A DNA stretch of 35,869 bases from Accumulibacter sp. (lineage in GTDB: Bacteria; Pseudomonadota; Gammaproteobacteria; Burkholderiales; Rhodocyclaceae), in the NCBI GenBank assembly GCA_016789495.1, contig JAEUOJ010000056.1, positions 1 through 35,869 of the forward strand, in the 5' to 3' direction. Below are positions 7,914 to 17,032 of this stretch, one piece after another; position 1 is the first letter of the stretch, and each line of letters begins with the position of its first letter. The translations under genes were made by a program, and so were the position numbers. The notes beneath the pieces are model-generated. The model saw only the letters and a list, made by a program, of their open reading frames with translations. It was not told the origin of the DNA and made no database searches.

Positions 7914-8569
7914 CGACGATCGATGCCGTGGTACTGATTTCAGGCCGAGGCAGCAACCTGGCCGCGTTGCTTGCCGCCGCCGATGCCGGCGAACTCGGCG
8001 CGCGTATCGTCGGCGTGATCGCCAACCGTCCCGGTGCGGCCGGCTTGCAGACCGCCGCCGCGCGAGGCATCGCCACCGACGTCGTCGATCATCGCCGGTT
8101 CGCCGAGCGCGCCTTGTTCGACGCCGCCCTGGCCGAGGCGATCGACGTCTTTGCGCCGCGACTGGTCATCCTCGCCGGCTTCATGCGTATCCTCGGCGAA
8201 GCCTTCGTCGAGCATTACCAGGGCCGCCTGCTGAACATCCATCCCTCGCTGTTGCCGGCCTTTCCGGGCCTGGACACGCATCGGCGGGCGCTCGACGCCG
8301 GTGTTCGGCTGCACGGCTGCACGGTGCATTTCGTCACCCCGACGCTCGATCATGGGCCGGTGATCATCCAGGCGGCGGTACCGGTGCTCGATGACGACGA
8401 CGAGGCGACTCTGGCGGCGCGCGTTCTGGCGCAGGAACACCGCATCTACCCGCTGGCCGTGCGTTGGTTTGCCGAAGGGCGCTTACGACTGGACGACGGC
8501 CGTGTCCGGCTGGCCGCGACGCAGCGCGGCGACTCGGCGCTGATCGCGCCGGCGATCGACGAGCGCTGA
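7910..8569 (+). CDS. purN: Phosphoribosylglycinamide formyltransferase PurN
   Basis: 219 residues. PurN transfers a formyl group from 10-formyl-tetrahydrofolate to GAR in the third step of purine synthesis. N-terminal VVLISGRGSNLAALL binds the substrate phosphate. The catalytic triad is visible as Asn109 and His111 in LLNIHPSLLPAFPG and Asp147 in TLDHGPVI, with HGCTVHFV between. ATG 7910 overlaps the dedA stop by four bases and has a strong AGGAGG (7897-7902) inside dedA. The frame is open further upstream but only as read-through of dedA in another frame. The gene is not next to purM, its common partner elsewhere. Confidence 0.97.
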   Translation: MTTIDAVVLISGRGSNLAALLAAADAGELGARIVGVIANRPGAAGLQTAAARGIATDVVDHRRFAERALFDAALAEAIDVFAPRLVILAGFMRILGEAFVEHYQGRLLNIHPSLLPAFPGLDTHRRALDAGVRLHGCTVHFVTPTLDHGPVIIQAAVPVLDDDDEATLAARVLAQEHRIYPLAVRWFAEGRLRLDDGRVRLAATQRGDSALIAPAIDER

Positions 8570-8571
8570 CC

Positions 8572-9576
8572 GTGCCCGTCGTTCTGATGCTGGCTTTCCT
8601 GGCCTCGTTGGGGGTGCATGGGCTGGTGCTTTTCGGTCCGGATTACGAATTGCCCGGTCCGAGCGATCCGCCGCCGCTGCTGGCCGAATTGAAACCCTTG
8701 CCTAAAACGCTTCCTCCGGCCGCTGCCGCCAAGCCACCGGCGATACCCGCCCCGCTTGCTCGGCACCCGACGTCGCCGGTGAAGAAAGCGGCGCGGCATT
8801 CGCCCGCCGCCACGTCACCGTCGGCGTCGGTACCGACGTCAACGGAAGCGGCGCCGGCCGATGAAATGATGGCCGCGGCACCGTCCGTCGTGCCCGCTGC
8901 CGCGCCGACCGGCGAAACCGCGGCGCCAGCGCCTGAAACCCGGGCGATGCCGGTCGCCGGCCGCATCCGTTACCGGGTCGATCGCGGCGATCAAGGCTTC
9001 CAGATCGGGGTTTCGGTGAACGAATGGCAAGTGGTCGACGGCGCCTACCGGATCACCGCGGTCACCGAAACCACCGGCCTGATCGGCGCGCTGCGACCGC
9101 TGCGCATCGAACACGAAAGCCTTGGTCACACCAGTCCCGCCGGTCTGGTCCCCGACCGTTTCATCGTCCGTCAGGATGGCCGTGAAACCGGTAACGGCGC
9201 CGATTTCGACTGGTCGGAAAAGCAGTTGAAAATGGGCAACCGACCGGTGGAAACCCTGCTGTCGGGCACGCAGGACGTTCTGTCGTTGCCGTACCACCTG
9301 GGGATGCTCGCCGATCCCGCCGCCGTCGGCAACATCGCCATCACCACCGGCAAGAAATACGGCCAGTTCCGGCTGGAAGTGGTGGGCGAGGAAGAGGTCA
9401 ACGTTCCCGCCGGGACCTTCCGCACCCTGCACCTGCGCGTGCCGGGCGTGGCGCAGACCGAAGTCTGGCTGGCGCGCGATGGCGCCCAGATGCCGGTCAA
9501 GGTCCAGCATGTCGACAGCAAGGGCAACATCCTGCTGCTGCTGGCCACCACCATCGAAAGCAGGAGCGCGCCGTGA
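8572..9576 (+). CDS. DUF3108-domain protein with N-terminal membrane anchor
   Basis: 334 residues from GTG 8572, two bases after the purN stop. A hydrophobic segment (about residues 2-20, VVLMLAFLASLGVHGLVLFG) is followed by a long Pro/Ala-rich linker to about residue 125, then a beta-rich periplasmic domain of the DUF3108 type (IRYRVDRGDQGFQIGVSVNEWQ start, GTFRTLHLRVPG, EVWLARDGAQMPVKVQ, final LLLLATTIES). The layout of anchor, proline-rich stalk and periplasmic domain resembles TonB-like proteins, but there is no TonB C-terminus. The biochemical role is unknown. It sits inside the purN operon and overlaps the next gene in GTGA. Confidence 0.85.
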   Translation: MPVVLMLAFLASLGVHGLVLFGPDYELPGPSDPPPLLAELKPLPKTLPPAAAAKPPAIPAPLARHPTSPVKKAARHSPAATSPSASVPTSTEAAPADEMMAAAPSVVPAAAPTGETAAPAPETRAMPVAGRIRYRVDRGDQGFQIGVSVNEWQVVDGAYRITAVTETTGLIGALRPLRIEHESLGHTSPAGLVPDRFIVRQDGRETGNGADFDWSEKQLKMGNRPVETLLSGTQDVLSLPYHLGMLADPAAVGNIAITTGKKYGQFRLEVVGEEEVNVPAGTFRTLHLRVPGVAQTEVWLARDGAQMPVKVQHVDSKGNILLLLATTIESRSAP

Positions 9577-10871
9577 AGCCGACGACCAGCGACGCGCCGG
9601 TCGTCACCGCCGACTTCCGCTGCACACCGGCGGTTTTCCGGCATGCCGAAGTGCTGCTCGCCGAACTGCTGCGTTCGCCGTACCCCGCCGACAAGGTCGT
9701 CGCCGGCTACTTTCGGCAACATCGCCAACTCGGCCACGCCGAGCGGGGCTTTGTCGCCGAAGCGGCGTTCGCCGTCCTGCGCCAACGGCGCACGCTGACC
9801 GCGCGCTGTGGCGAAGACGTCACCTCGCGCCGCCTGCTGCTGGCCTGGCTGGCTTGCGGCCAGGGGCTGAACCGGCGACAACTCGAACCGCTGCTCAGCG
9901 AGAGCGAGCAAAAATGGCTGGCCACCGTCAAGGCGGTGAAAGTTGCCGACCTACCGCCGGCGGTCCGGCTCGACCTGCCGGATTGGCTGTTCGACGCGCT
10001 GAGCGACCAATACGGCGACGAGGAAACCGCGACGCTGGCCAGCGCGCTCAACCGGCCGGCGCCGCTCGACCTGCGGGTCAATAGTCTGAAAACCGATCGT
10101 CAGACGGCGCTGGCGCGGCTCACGGCCGATGGCTGGCCGGCGATGCCCTGTGCCCACTCGCCGCTCGGCATCCGACTGCTCGGCAAGCCGGCATTGTCCC
10201 GTCATCCGCTGTTTCTCGACGGTCATCTCGAGGTCCAGGACGAAGGCAGCCAGTTGCTCGGCTTTCTGCTGCAGCCGAAACGCGGCGAGATGGTCGCCGA
10301 TTTCTGCGCCGGCGCTGGCGGTAAAACCTTGTTGCTCGGCGCCTTGATGCGTTCGCAAGGCCGGCTGTACGCCTTCGACGTCAATGAGCAACGACTCGCC
10401 CGCCTGAAGCCGCGCCTGGCGCGATCGGGACTGTCGAATGTCACCCCGGTGCGCATCGATTCCGAACGCGACGTCAAAATCCGCCGACTGGCCGGCAAAC
10501 TCGACCGGGTGCTGGTCGACGCGCCGTGTTCCGGTCTCGGCACACTGCGTCGCAACCCCGACCTCAAATGGCGACAGACGCCGGACAGCGTCGCCGAACT
10601 GGCGGTCAAGCAGGCGGCGATTCTTGCCGCCGCGGCCAACTTGCTCAAAAGTGGCGGACGACTGGTGTACGCCACCTGCAGCCTGCTCCAGGCCGAGAAC
10701 GAGGCTATCGTCGACGCCTTTCTGGCGGCGCGGCCCGGCTTCGTCGTCGAGTCGGCGCAGGAGATCCTCGCCGGGCAGCAGATCCTGGTCGATTGCGGCG
10801 ATAGGCTGCGTCTGACGCCGCACCGGCATGGCACCGACGCCTTTTACGCCGCCGTCCTGACACGCCAATGA
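9573..10871 (+). CDS. RsmB/NOP-family RNA (cytosine-C5) methyltransferase
   Basis: 432 residues. A helical N-terminal part (about 1-150) resembles a reduced NusB-like domain. It is followed by a class I SAM-dependent methyltransferase of the NOL1/NOP2/Sun family. SAM motif I is DFCAGAGGKT (243-252). The two family cysteines are visible: Cys319 in VDAPCSGLGTLRRNPDLKW and Cys369 in YATCSLLQAENE, one forming the covalent bond to cytosine and the other releasing the product. A 16S rRNA target like that of RsmB is possible, but substrate specificity cannot be read from sequence. Start GTG 9573 overlaps the previous stop and has AGGAG at 9562-9566. The gene overlaps the next one in ATGA. Confidence 0.93.
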   Translation: MKPTTSDAPVVTADFRCTPAVFRHAEVLLAELLRSPYPADKVVAGYFRQHRQLGHAERGFVAEAAFAVLRQRRTLTARCGEDVTSRRLLLAWLACGQGLNRRQLEPLLSESEQKWLATVKAVKVADLPPAVRLDLPDWLFDALSDQYGDEETATLASALNRPAPLDLRVNSLKTDRQTALARLTADGWPAMPCAHSPLGIRLLGKPALSRHPLFLDGHLEVQDEGSQLLGFLLQPKRGEMVADFCAGAGGKTLLLGALMRSQGRLYAFDVNEQRLARLKPRLARSGLSNVTPVRIDSERDVKIRRLAGKLDRVLVDAPCSGLGTLRRNPDLKWRQTPDSVAELAVKQAAILAAAANLLKSGGRLVYATCSLLQAENEAIVDAFLAARPGFVVESAQEILAGQQILVDCGDRLRLTPHRHGTDAFYAAVLTRQ

Positions 10872-12217
10872 ACGAGCGGGTGATGTTCGCCCTGCTGCTC
10901 GAGTTGTGGCAGGACGTCAGCAAGCCCGCTTTTCTGTGGCAGTTGCTGGCGCTGGTCGTCTGCCTGCTGCTGGCCTGGGTGCTCGCACGCTACGGCCGTC
11001 GTCATGAACTGACCCAGATCAACGAGACGCATGGCGCCTGGCGCGCCTTCGGTGCCGGCAGCCTGCGGCGGTTGTTCTTTCCACTGCTGGCACTGCTGTT
11101 CGTTGTCGTTGCCCGCTTGGGTTTCAAATTCTGGCACGTCGGCCCGGTCAGCCTGCTCGACGTGGCGATCCCGCTGATGACCTCGATGGCGCTGGTGCGG
11201 GTGGTGATCTACCTCTTGCGTTATGCCTTCTCGCCCAGTGGCTGGCTGGTCAGTTCCGAGCGTTTCGTCGCCACGACGATCTGGCTCGGTCTGGCACTGC
11301 ACCTCAGCGGCCTTGCCGAACCACTGATCGAAGTCCTCGAACAGGTCACCCTGCATGTCGGCAAGCAGAAACTCGATCTATGGACCCTGCTCAACGGCCT
11401 GGTGACCGTCATCACCACCGTCGTCGTCGCCTTGTGGCTGGCCGGCCTGATCGAGAGGCGCCTGCTGGCCAGCGCGACGCTCGATTCGAATCTGCGCGTC
11501 GTGCTCGGACGGCTGGTCAAGGCGCTGCTGTCGGTCGTCGCCTTGCTGCTCAGTCTGTCGTTGGTCGGGATCGACATCACCGCGCTGTCGGTGTTCAGCG
11601 GCGCGCTGGCCGTCGGCCTCGGCCTCGGCCTGCAGAAAATCGCCAGCAACTACGTCAGCGGCTTCATCCTGCTGCTCGACCGTTCGATCCGCATCGGCAA
11701 CGTCATCGCGATCGATGCCCAAACCAGCGGGGTGGTCAGCCAGATCACCGTCCGCTACACCGTCGTCAGCACGCAGGCCGGGATCGAGGTGATCATCCCC
11801 AACGAATACCTGGTGTCGAACATCATTCGCAATGAGTCGTACTCCGACAGCCGGATCCGCCTGAACGTTTCGCTGCAGGTCGCTTACGGTACCGACCTCG
11901 AGCGGGCGATGCAGTTGATGGTCGACGCCGCCGTCGGCCAGCCGCGGGTACTCGACGACCCGGCACCGCAAGCCCTGCTGACGCTGTTCGCCGAAAGCGG
12001 CATCAACCTCGACCTGGTGTTCTGGATCAATGATCCGCAAGTCGGCAGCGGTAGCGTCCGCTCGGCGATCAACCTGGCGATCTGGCGCTCCTTCAAGGAA
12101 CACGGCATCGAAATCCCCTTCCCGCAGCGCGAGGTACGGCTCGTCGGCGGCGTGCCGAACGTGTCGGCGGAGGATGTTTGCCCGGCGGATAAGGCGCGCG
12201 AAACAGACCAGCGATGA
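10868..12217 (+). CDS. MscS-family mechanosensitive channel
   Basis: 449 residues, larger than E. coli MscS (286) because of extra N-terminal membrane helices. I see about six or seven segments before residue 265. The pore helix and start of the cytoplasmic beta domain are diagnostic: SGALAVGLGLGLQKIASNYVSGFILLLDRSIRIGNVI, with the alternating Gly/Ala of TM3, then VSQITVRYTVVSTQAGIEVIIPNEYLVSNIIRN and a C-terminal alpha/beta part ending HGIEIPFPQREVRL. It would open under membrane tension to release solutes on hypo-osmotic shock. Start ATG 10868 overlaps the methyltransferase stop with no Shine-Dalgarno, so translational coupling is likely. Confidence 0.94.
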   Translation: MNERVMFALLLELWQDVSKPAFLWQLLALVVCLLLAWVLARYGRRHELTQINETHGAWRAFGAGSLRRLFFPLLALLFVVVARLGFKFWHVGPVSLLDVAIPLMTSMALVRVVIYLLRYAFSPSGWLVSSERFVATTIWLGLALHLSGLAEPLIEVLEQVTLHVGKQKLDLWTLLNGLVTVITTVVVALWLAGLIERRLLASATLDSNLRVVLGRLVKALLSVVALLLSLSLVGIDITALSVFSGALAVGLGLGLQKIASNYVSGFILLLDRSIRIGNVIAIDAQTSGVVSQITVRYTVVSTQAGIEVIIPNEYLVSNIIRNESYSDSRIRLNVSLQVAYGTDLERAMQLMVDAAVGQPRVLDDPAPQALLTLFAESGINLDLVFWINDPQVGSGSVRSAINLAIWRSFKEHGIEIPFPQREVRLVGGVPNVSAEDVCPADKARETDQR

Positions 12218-12975
12218 GCCGGATCGAAATCGATGGCGTTTTTCTTGAGTATCGATGGCTGCCGGGAAAGCAGGCCGGGCCGACGCTGCTGCTGCTGCAC
12301 GAGGGCTTGGGCAGCGTGACGATGTGGCGCGATTTTCCGGACCGGCTGGCGGCGGCGACGGGCTGCCGGACGCTGCTCTGGTCACGACTAGGTTACGGTT
12401 GGTCGAGTCCGCTGACTTCGCCGCGCACGGTTCGCTATCTGCACGAAGAGGCACTGCAACGGCTGCCGCGGTTGCTAGCCGCGTTCGGGATCGACCGGCC
12501 GCTGCTGGTCGGACACAGTGACGGTGGCTCGATCGCCTTGATTTTTGCGGCGGCGTTTCCTGAAAACCTGGCCGGGGCGGTGGTGCTGGCGCCGCACGAG
12601 TTCGTCGAGGAGAAAGCGCTGGCCGGCATTCGGCGGGCCGGCGAACACTTCGCGAGCAGCGATTGGCCGCAACGGCTGGCACGTCATCATCGCGATCCGG
12701 CGGCGGTTTTCCATGCCTGGCACGATACCTGGTTATCGCCCGAATTCCGTGCCTGGCGGATCACCGACGACCTGCCGGCGATCCGCTGTCCGATTCTGGC
12801 GATCCAGGGACAGGACGACGAGTACGCGACGATGCGGCAGATCGACTGCATCGCCGAAGCGCTGCCCGAGGTCGAACTGTTGAAACTGCCGGCGTGCCGG
12901 CACTCGCCGCATCGCGATCAGCCGGCGGCGGTTTGCGCGGCGATTGCCCGTTTCGTCGATCGTCTGCCGTCGTGA
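12214..12975 (+). CDS. Alpha/beta hydrolase
   Basis: 253 residues with a complete alpha/beta-hydrolase core. The oxyanion-hole region is LLLLHEGLGSVTMW (about 25-38). The nucleophile elbow is GHSDGG with Ser102. The acid is probably Asp201 or Asp202 in QGQDDEYATM, and the base is His230 in CRHSPHRDQP. No signal peptide, so cytoplasmic. The HEGLGS and GHSDGGS pattern resembles a group of uncharacterised esterase or C-C hydrolase-like proteins common in betaproteobacteria; the substrate is unknown. It is the last gene of the dedA-purN run, joined to the channel gene by an ATGA overlap, and ends five bases from the convergent mtfA stop. Confidence 0.92.
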   Translation: MSRIEIDGVFLEYRWLPGKQAGPTLLLLHEGLGSVTMWRDFPDRLAAATGCRTLLWSRLGYGWSSPLTSPRTVRYLHEEALQRLPRLLAAFGIDRPLLVGHSDGGSIALIFAAAFPENLAGAVVLAPHEFVEEKALAGIRRAGEHFASSDWPQRLARHHRDPAAVFHAWHDTWLSPEFRAWRITDDLPAIRCPILAIQGQDDEYATMRQIDCIAEALPEVELLKLPACRHSPHRDQPAAVCAAIARFVDRLPS

Positions 12976-12979
12976 AGAA

Positions 12980-13765
12980 TCATTCTCCGGCGTTTGGCGG
13001 CAAGCGAGTTGCCGGGTCCTGGCGGTAGAAGGCGCTGAGCCTGGCGTACAGTTCCGGATATTCGGCGCGCAGTTCGTGCGGCGTCTCGAAGAAAGCCTCG
13101 CTCATCACCGCAAAGAATTCGCCGGGGTTTTCGGCGGCGTAGGGATCGAAAAAAGGCTGTTCGCCGCGTCTTTCGGCTTCGTCCACCCAGGCGCAGAAAT
13201 CGGCGTGGCTGGCGAGCAGCACCTGCCGCCACTCGTCTCGCGACACCCGGTCAGGCAGCGGCGGCATGCCGTCGGCGTCGCCGTTGAGCATGTCGAGTTT
13301 ATGGGCGAATTCGTGGATCACCACGTTGTAACCGCTGCCGGCCTGTTGCGCGTCCGACCACGAAATGAGCAGCGGGCCGCCATGCCACGCCTCGCCGGCG
13401 GCCAGTTCCTGGTATTCATGGACCACGCCGAATTCGTCTTCGGTCTGGCGGGGAATCAGAAACTGGTCGGGATAGACGACGATACCGACCCAGTCGCGAT
13501 ACGCGGCCAGGCCGAGTTCAAGAATCGGCAGACAGCCCTGGGCGGCGATCGAGACGCAGATTGCATCGGTCAACTCGAGTCCGCCGGCGGCGGTGAATTC
13601 CTTTTCAGCGAGGAAGGCTTCGCTGAGCCGGCGCAGACGCTGCCTGGCGTCGGCGTCGAGCGCATCGAGAAACGGTAGTTCGGCCAGCGTCCGCTGCCAT
13701 AACGCGTCGGGAATCATCGGGGGCTGGTGGCGGTCGCGCCACCAGTCGAGCAGCTTGCCGATCAC
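12980..13765 (-). CDS. mtfA: Zinc peptidase MtfA (M90 family)
   Basis: 261 residues, close to E. coli MtfA. The zinc-binding HEFAHKLDMLNGDADGMPPLP (His151, Glu152, His155) is the family signature, with LISWSDAQQAGSGYNVVIHE before it and an AVMSEAFFETP helix that supplies the third, acidic ligand. In E. coli MtfA is an aminopeptidase-like cytosolic protein that binds the Mlc repressor and so affects glucose PTS genes; whether that link exists here is unknown. The start is GTG 13765, which overlaps the upstream transporter stop in GTGA, so the two genes form an operon. Confidence 0.95.
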   Translation of the reverse strand: MIGKLLDWWRDRHQPPMIPDALWQRTLAELPFLDALDADARQRLRRLSEAFLAEKEFTAAGGLELTDAICVSIAAQGCLPILELGLAAYRDWVGIVVYPDQFLIPRQTEDEFGVVHEYQELAAGEAWHGGPLLISWSDAQQAGSGYNVVIHEFAHKLDMLNGDADGMPPLPDRVSRDEWRQVLLASHADFCAWVDEAERRGEQPFFDPYAAENPGEFFAVMSEAFFETPHELRAEYPELYARLSAFYRQDPATRLPPNAGE

Positions 13766-14667
13766 GCGGATTTTCCGGTCGGGCGGCCGGCGGTGGTCAG
13801 ATAGATGCCGGCGAAGATCAGCGCGATGCCGAGGTAGTGGTAGGCATGCGGAATTTCGTCGAGAAAGATCGCCGACAACAACGTGCCGAACACCGGCATC
13901 AGGTGAATGAACAGGCTGGCTTTGCTGGCGCCGACTTCGCCGACCGCGCGGTTATAGAACACGTAGCCCAGGAAGCCGGGGAAAATGCCGGTGTAGGCGA
14001 TGCCGGCCAGCGATGCCGGGCTGACGACGATCATGCGGCCCTGGGCAAGCTCCCAGGCGTACGCCGGCGCCAGGGCGCACAGACCGACGACGGTGAACGC
14101 GGCGAGCAGCAGCATCGGGTGGACGCCCTCCGGACGCCATTGCAGACCGATGGTGTACAGCGCCCAGGTGAACACCGCGCCAAGCATCCACAGGTCGCCG
14201 ACGTTCAGTCGCAGCGTCGCCAGGGTTTGCCAGTCGCCGCGGCAGACGATGATCGTCACGCCGAAGAGCGACAGCAGCACGCCGAGCCACTCGACCCGGC
14301 GCAGGGATTTGCCGAGAAACGCCCACGACAAGGCGATCGTCGCCACGGGAATGAACGAATTGAGCAAGACGGCGTTGGTGGCCGGGGTGTGATTCAGCGC
14401 GATGTAAGCCAGGGTGTTGTAACCGCCGACGCCGAGCAGACCGAGGATCGCCACCCTTCGCCAGTACCGCCGGAGCAGTGGCCATTGGCGGCGCAAGTGT
14501 GGCCAGGCCAGCGGCAGGGTCAGCGCCAAGGCGATCGTCCACCGCCAGAAAGCCAGCGACAGCGGTGGCACCTGATCGCGCAGGGCGCGGCCGAGCACCA
14601 TGTTTCCCGACCAGAACAGCGTCGTCAGGGTCAACAGCAGATAGGGATGAGCAAAACGGACGGACAT
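13762..14667 (-). CDS. EamA/DMT-superfamily transporter
   Basis: 301 residues with ten hydrophobic segments arranged as two EamA repeats, as in drug/metabolite exporters such as RhaT- or YdcZ-like permeases. Signatures include LTTLFWSGNMVLGRAL in the first helix, NTLAYIALNHTPATNAVLLNSFIPVATIALSW, and in the second repeat GIFPGFLGYVFYNRAVGEVGASKASLFIHLMPVFGTLLSAIFLDEIPHAYHYLGIALIFAGIYLT. The substrate cannot be inferred; amino acids or metabolites are typical. Start chosen at MSVRFAHPYLL (14667); the frame is open far upstream across the relA start but that part is not transporter-like. It is divergent from relA, with 78 bases between. Confidence 0.93.
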   Translation of the reverse strand: MSVRFAHPYLLLTLTTLFWSGNMVLGRALRDQVPPLSLAFWRWTIALALTLPLAWPHLRRQWPLLRRYWRRVAILGLLGVGGYNTLAYIALNHTPATNAVLLNSFIPVATIALSWAFLGKSLRRVEWLGVLLSLFGVTIIVCRGDWQTLATLRLNVGDLWMLGAVFTWALYTIGLQWRPEGVHPMLLLAAFTVVGLCALAPAYAWELAQGRMIVVSPASLAGIAYTGIFPGFLGYVFYNRAVGEVGASKASLFIHLMPVFGTLLSAIFLDEIPHAYHYLGIALIFAGIYLTTAGRPTGKSA

Positions 14668-14732
14668 CGATGATCGCGGAGGACCGCGGCGAGTGGTGAC
14701 AAACGAATTATGCCGGAACGCTGGGCCCCACT

Positions 14733-14738
14733 TATAAT
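14733..14738 (+). promoter_or_regulatory. TATAAT -10 element of relA, possibly leaderless
   Basis: A perfect TATAAT ends eight bases before the relA ATG at 14746, so the predicted +1 falls at 14745-14746. No Shine-Dalgarno is present. A -35 hexamer is not clear. Confidence 0.45.
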
Positions 14739-14745
14739 CAGAGCC

Positions 14746-16974
14746 ATGGTTTCCGTTGTCCACTCCGTCGCCGCGCAGAGCGACTATACGCAATTGCTGC
14801 AGACTCTCGCCGATGGGCTGTCGCCGACCGAGGTGAAGAGCCTGCATCTGGCCGCCGACTTGGCGCGTTCGCTGTACGGCGACAAACGGCTTGGCAGCGG
14901 CGAAAGCGTCTGGGCGCACGCGCTGGGGGTGGCGTTGATCATCGCCGGTTTGAAGCTCGACGCCGATTGTCGGCTGGCCGCGCTGCTGTTCGCGGTGCCG
15001 GCGTTGCAGGAAAAAGGGCTGCAGCCTCTGGAAAAGGATTTCGGGCGCCGCGTCGTACAACTGGTCGATGGCGTTTCACGGCTGAATCGCGTCCGTCCGA
15101 TCACCCGTCGTTTCGTGGCTCATTCCGTCGAGAATGACGACAAGAATCCGCAGGAAATGAAGGCGCAGGTCGAAGTGCTGCGCAAGATGCTGCTGGCGAT
15201 GGTCGAGGACATTCGTGTCGTGCTGTTGCGTCTGGCGTCGCGGACGCAGACGCTGCGCTATTACGCCGGCGAAGCTGACGATCTGCGGGTGCAGGTGGCC
15301 CGCGAAACGCTGGCGCTGTATTCGCCGCTCGCCAATCGTCTCGGTGTCTGGGAGTTGAAGTGGGAACTCGAGGATCTGTCGTTCCGCTTTCTGCATCCGG
15401 CGATCTATAAGCAGATCGCCGGCCATCTGGACGAAACGCGCATCGAGCGGGAACAGTTCATCACCGACGCCGTGCGGCGTCTGAAAGCCGAACTGGCGGC
15501 GGTCGGCATCGTCGACGCCGAGGTGTATGGACGACCGAAACATATTTACAGCATCTGGAACAAGATGCGCAACAAAGGCATCGATTTTTCACAACTTTAT
15601 GACATCCGCGCTTTACGGGTGGTGGTCGACGAAGAGAAGGATTGCTACACCGCGCTGGGCATCGTCCATCACCTGTGGTCGCCGATTCCCAAGGAGTTCG
15701 ACGACTACATCTCGAACCCGAAGGCCAACGATTACCGCTCGTTGCATACCGCGGTTCATTGCCCGGATGGTCGCGCGCTGGAAGTGCAGATTCGTACCCA
15801 CGACATGCATCGCCACGCCGAACTGGGCGTTGCCGCGCATTGGCGCTACAAAGAAGGCGGCGGCGTGGTTTCGGAAGATCGCTACGACGAAAAGATCGCC
15901 TGGTTGCGACAACTGCTCACCTGGCGCGAAGACGTGCCCGAATCGTCGGATTGGGTCACCCATTACAAGCAGGCGGCTTTCGACGAGACGGTCTATGTGC
16001 TCACCCCACAGGGGCGGGTGATCGATATGCCGCGTGGCGCGACACCGGTCGATTTCGCCTACCGGGTGCATACCGACATCGGCCATCGCTGCCGCGGCGC
16101 CAAAATCGATGGCGCGCTACAACCGCTGAACACGCCGCTGGCGACCGGTCAGCGCGTCGAGATTCTGCTGGCCAAACAGGGCGGTCCGTCGCGTGACTGG
16201 CTGAATCCGGCTCTCGGCTACCTGCATACCCATCGGGCGCGGGTCAAGGTTCGCCAGTGGTTTGCCAGCCTGGCGCTGGAAGATACGCTGGCCGAAGGAC
16301 GGGCGATCGTCATCCGCGAGTTGCAGCGCATGGGCCTGACCGGCGTCAATCTCGACGAACTGGCCGGCAAGCTGGGTTTCGCCAGAAGCGACGATCTGTT
16401 CATCGACATGGCCCGTGCGCGGTTGAATCTGCGGCAACTGCAAGTGGCGGCGCGCGGCAGCGAGATGCCGGTCGACGAGCGGGTGCTTGGCGAAATGCCG
16501 ACCCGTCGCGGTCGTCCGGCGAGTGAATCCAAGGAAAAAGGGGTCTTGATCGTCGGTGTGGGCCGCCTGCTGACACAGATGGCCGGTTGCTGCAAGCCGG
16601 TGCCGCCCGATCCGATCGTCGGTTTCGTCACCCGTGGCAAAGGCGTTTCGGTGCATCGCGCCGATTGCAGCAATTTTGGCAACATGCGCGCGCTGTTCCC
16701 CGAGCGGGTCATCGAAACCACCTGGGGTGGCGAGACCGAGGGGATCTTCGCGGTCGACATCGTCGTTGAAGCGTATGATCGGCAGGGATTGTTACGTGAT
16801 GTGAGCGACGTTTTCGCCCACGAAAAGATCAACGTGATTGCCTCGAATAGCCAGTCACGCGCCACGCAGGCCAAAATGTCGTTCACCGTCGAGGTCAACA
16901 GCCTCGCGCAACTCAACCGGACGCTGGCTTTGCTGCATCACGTCGAAAGCGTGGTCAGCGTGCGGCGCGCGTGA
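14746..16974 (+). CDS. relA: (p)ppGpp synthetase RelA
   Basis: 742 residues. The HD hydrolase domain at the N-terminus is degenerate: where SpoT/Rel has HD-x-x-ED this protein reads LLFAVPALQ, so it should not hydrolyse ppGpp. The synthetase domain has YGRPKHIYSIWNKM, LYDIRALRVVV, IPKEFDDYISNPKANDYRSLHTAV and VQIRTHDMHRHAELGVAAHW. The EFDD there is the acidic ExDD signature of monofunctional RelA, as against RxKD in bifunctional enzymes. TGS (VYVLTPQGRVIDMPRGATPVDFAYRVHT), the Cys-rich AGCCKPVPPDPIVGF region and a C-terminal ACT domain follow. It makes the stringent-response alarmone on stalled ribosomes. ATG 14746 is preferred over an in-frame ATG at 14710 that would precede the -10 element. 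Confidence 0.96.
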   Translation: MVSVVHSVAAQSDYTQLLQTLADGLSPTEVKSLHLAADLARSLYGDKRLGSGESVWAHALGVALIIAGLKLDADCRLAALLFAVPALQEKGLQPLEKDFGRRVVQLVDGVSRLNRVRPITRRFVAHSVENDDKNPQEMKAQVEVLRKMLLAMVEDIRVVLLRLASRTQTLRYYAGEADDLRVQVARETLALYSPLANRLGVWELKWELEDLSFRFLHPAIYKQIAGHLDETRIEREQFITDAVRRLKAELAAVGIVDAEVYGRPKHIYSIWNKMRNKGIDFSQLYDIRALRVVVDEEKDCYTALGIVHHLWSPIPKEFDDYISNPKANDYRSLHTAVHCPDGRALEVQIRTHDMHRHAELGVAAHWRYKEGGGVVSEDRYDEKIAWLRQLLTWREDVPESSDWVTHYKQAAFDETVYVLTPQGRVIDMPRGATPVDFAYRVHTDIGHRCRGAKIDGALQPLNTPLATGQRVEILLAKQGGPSRDWLNPALGYLHTHRARVKVRQWFASLALEDTLAEGRAIVIRELQRMGLTGVNLDELAGKLGFARSDDLFIDMARARLNLRQLQVAARGSEMPVDERVLGEMPTRRGRPASESKEKGVLIVGVGRLLTQMAGCCKPVPPDPIVGFVTRGKGVSVHRADCSNFGNMRALFPERVIETTWGGETEGIFAVDIVVEAYDRQGLLRDVSDVFAHEKINVIASNSQSRATQAKMSFTVEVNSLAQLNRTLALLHHVESVVSVRRA

Positions 16975-16989
16975 GCAGGCCGGGTCACT

Positions 16990-17028
16990 CGACGCCGTCC
17001 GGCGAGTCGTGCTCCCCGGACGGCGTCG
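16990..17028. terminator. Long hairpin between convergent relA and ppk1
   Basis: CGACGCCGTCCGG (16990-17002) and CCGGACGGCGTCG (17016-17028) form a perfect 13-bp GC-rich stem with a 13-base loop, in the 58 bases between two convergent genes. There is no T-run, so it is probably a structured 3' end for both transcripts more than a classical intrinsic terminator. Confidence 0.65.
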
Positions 17029-17032
17029 GGCG

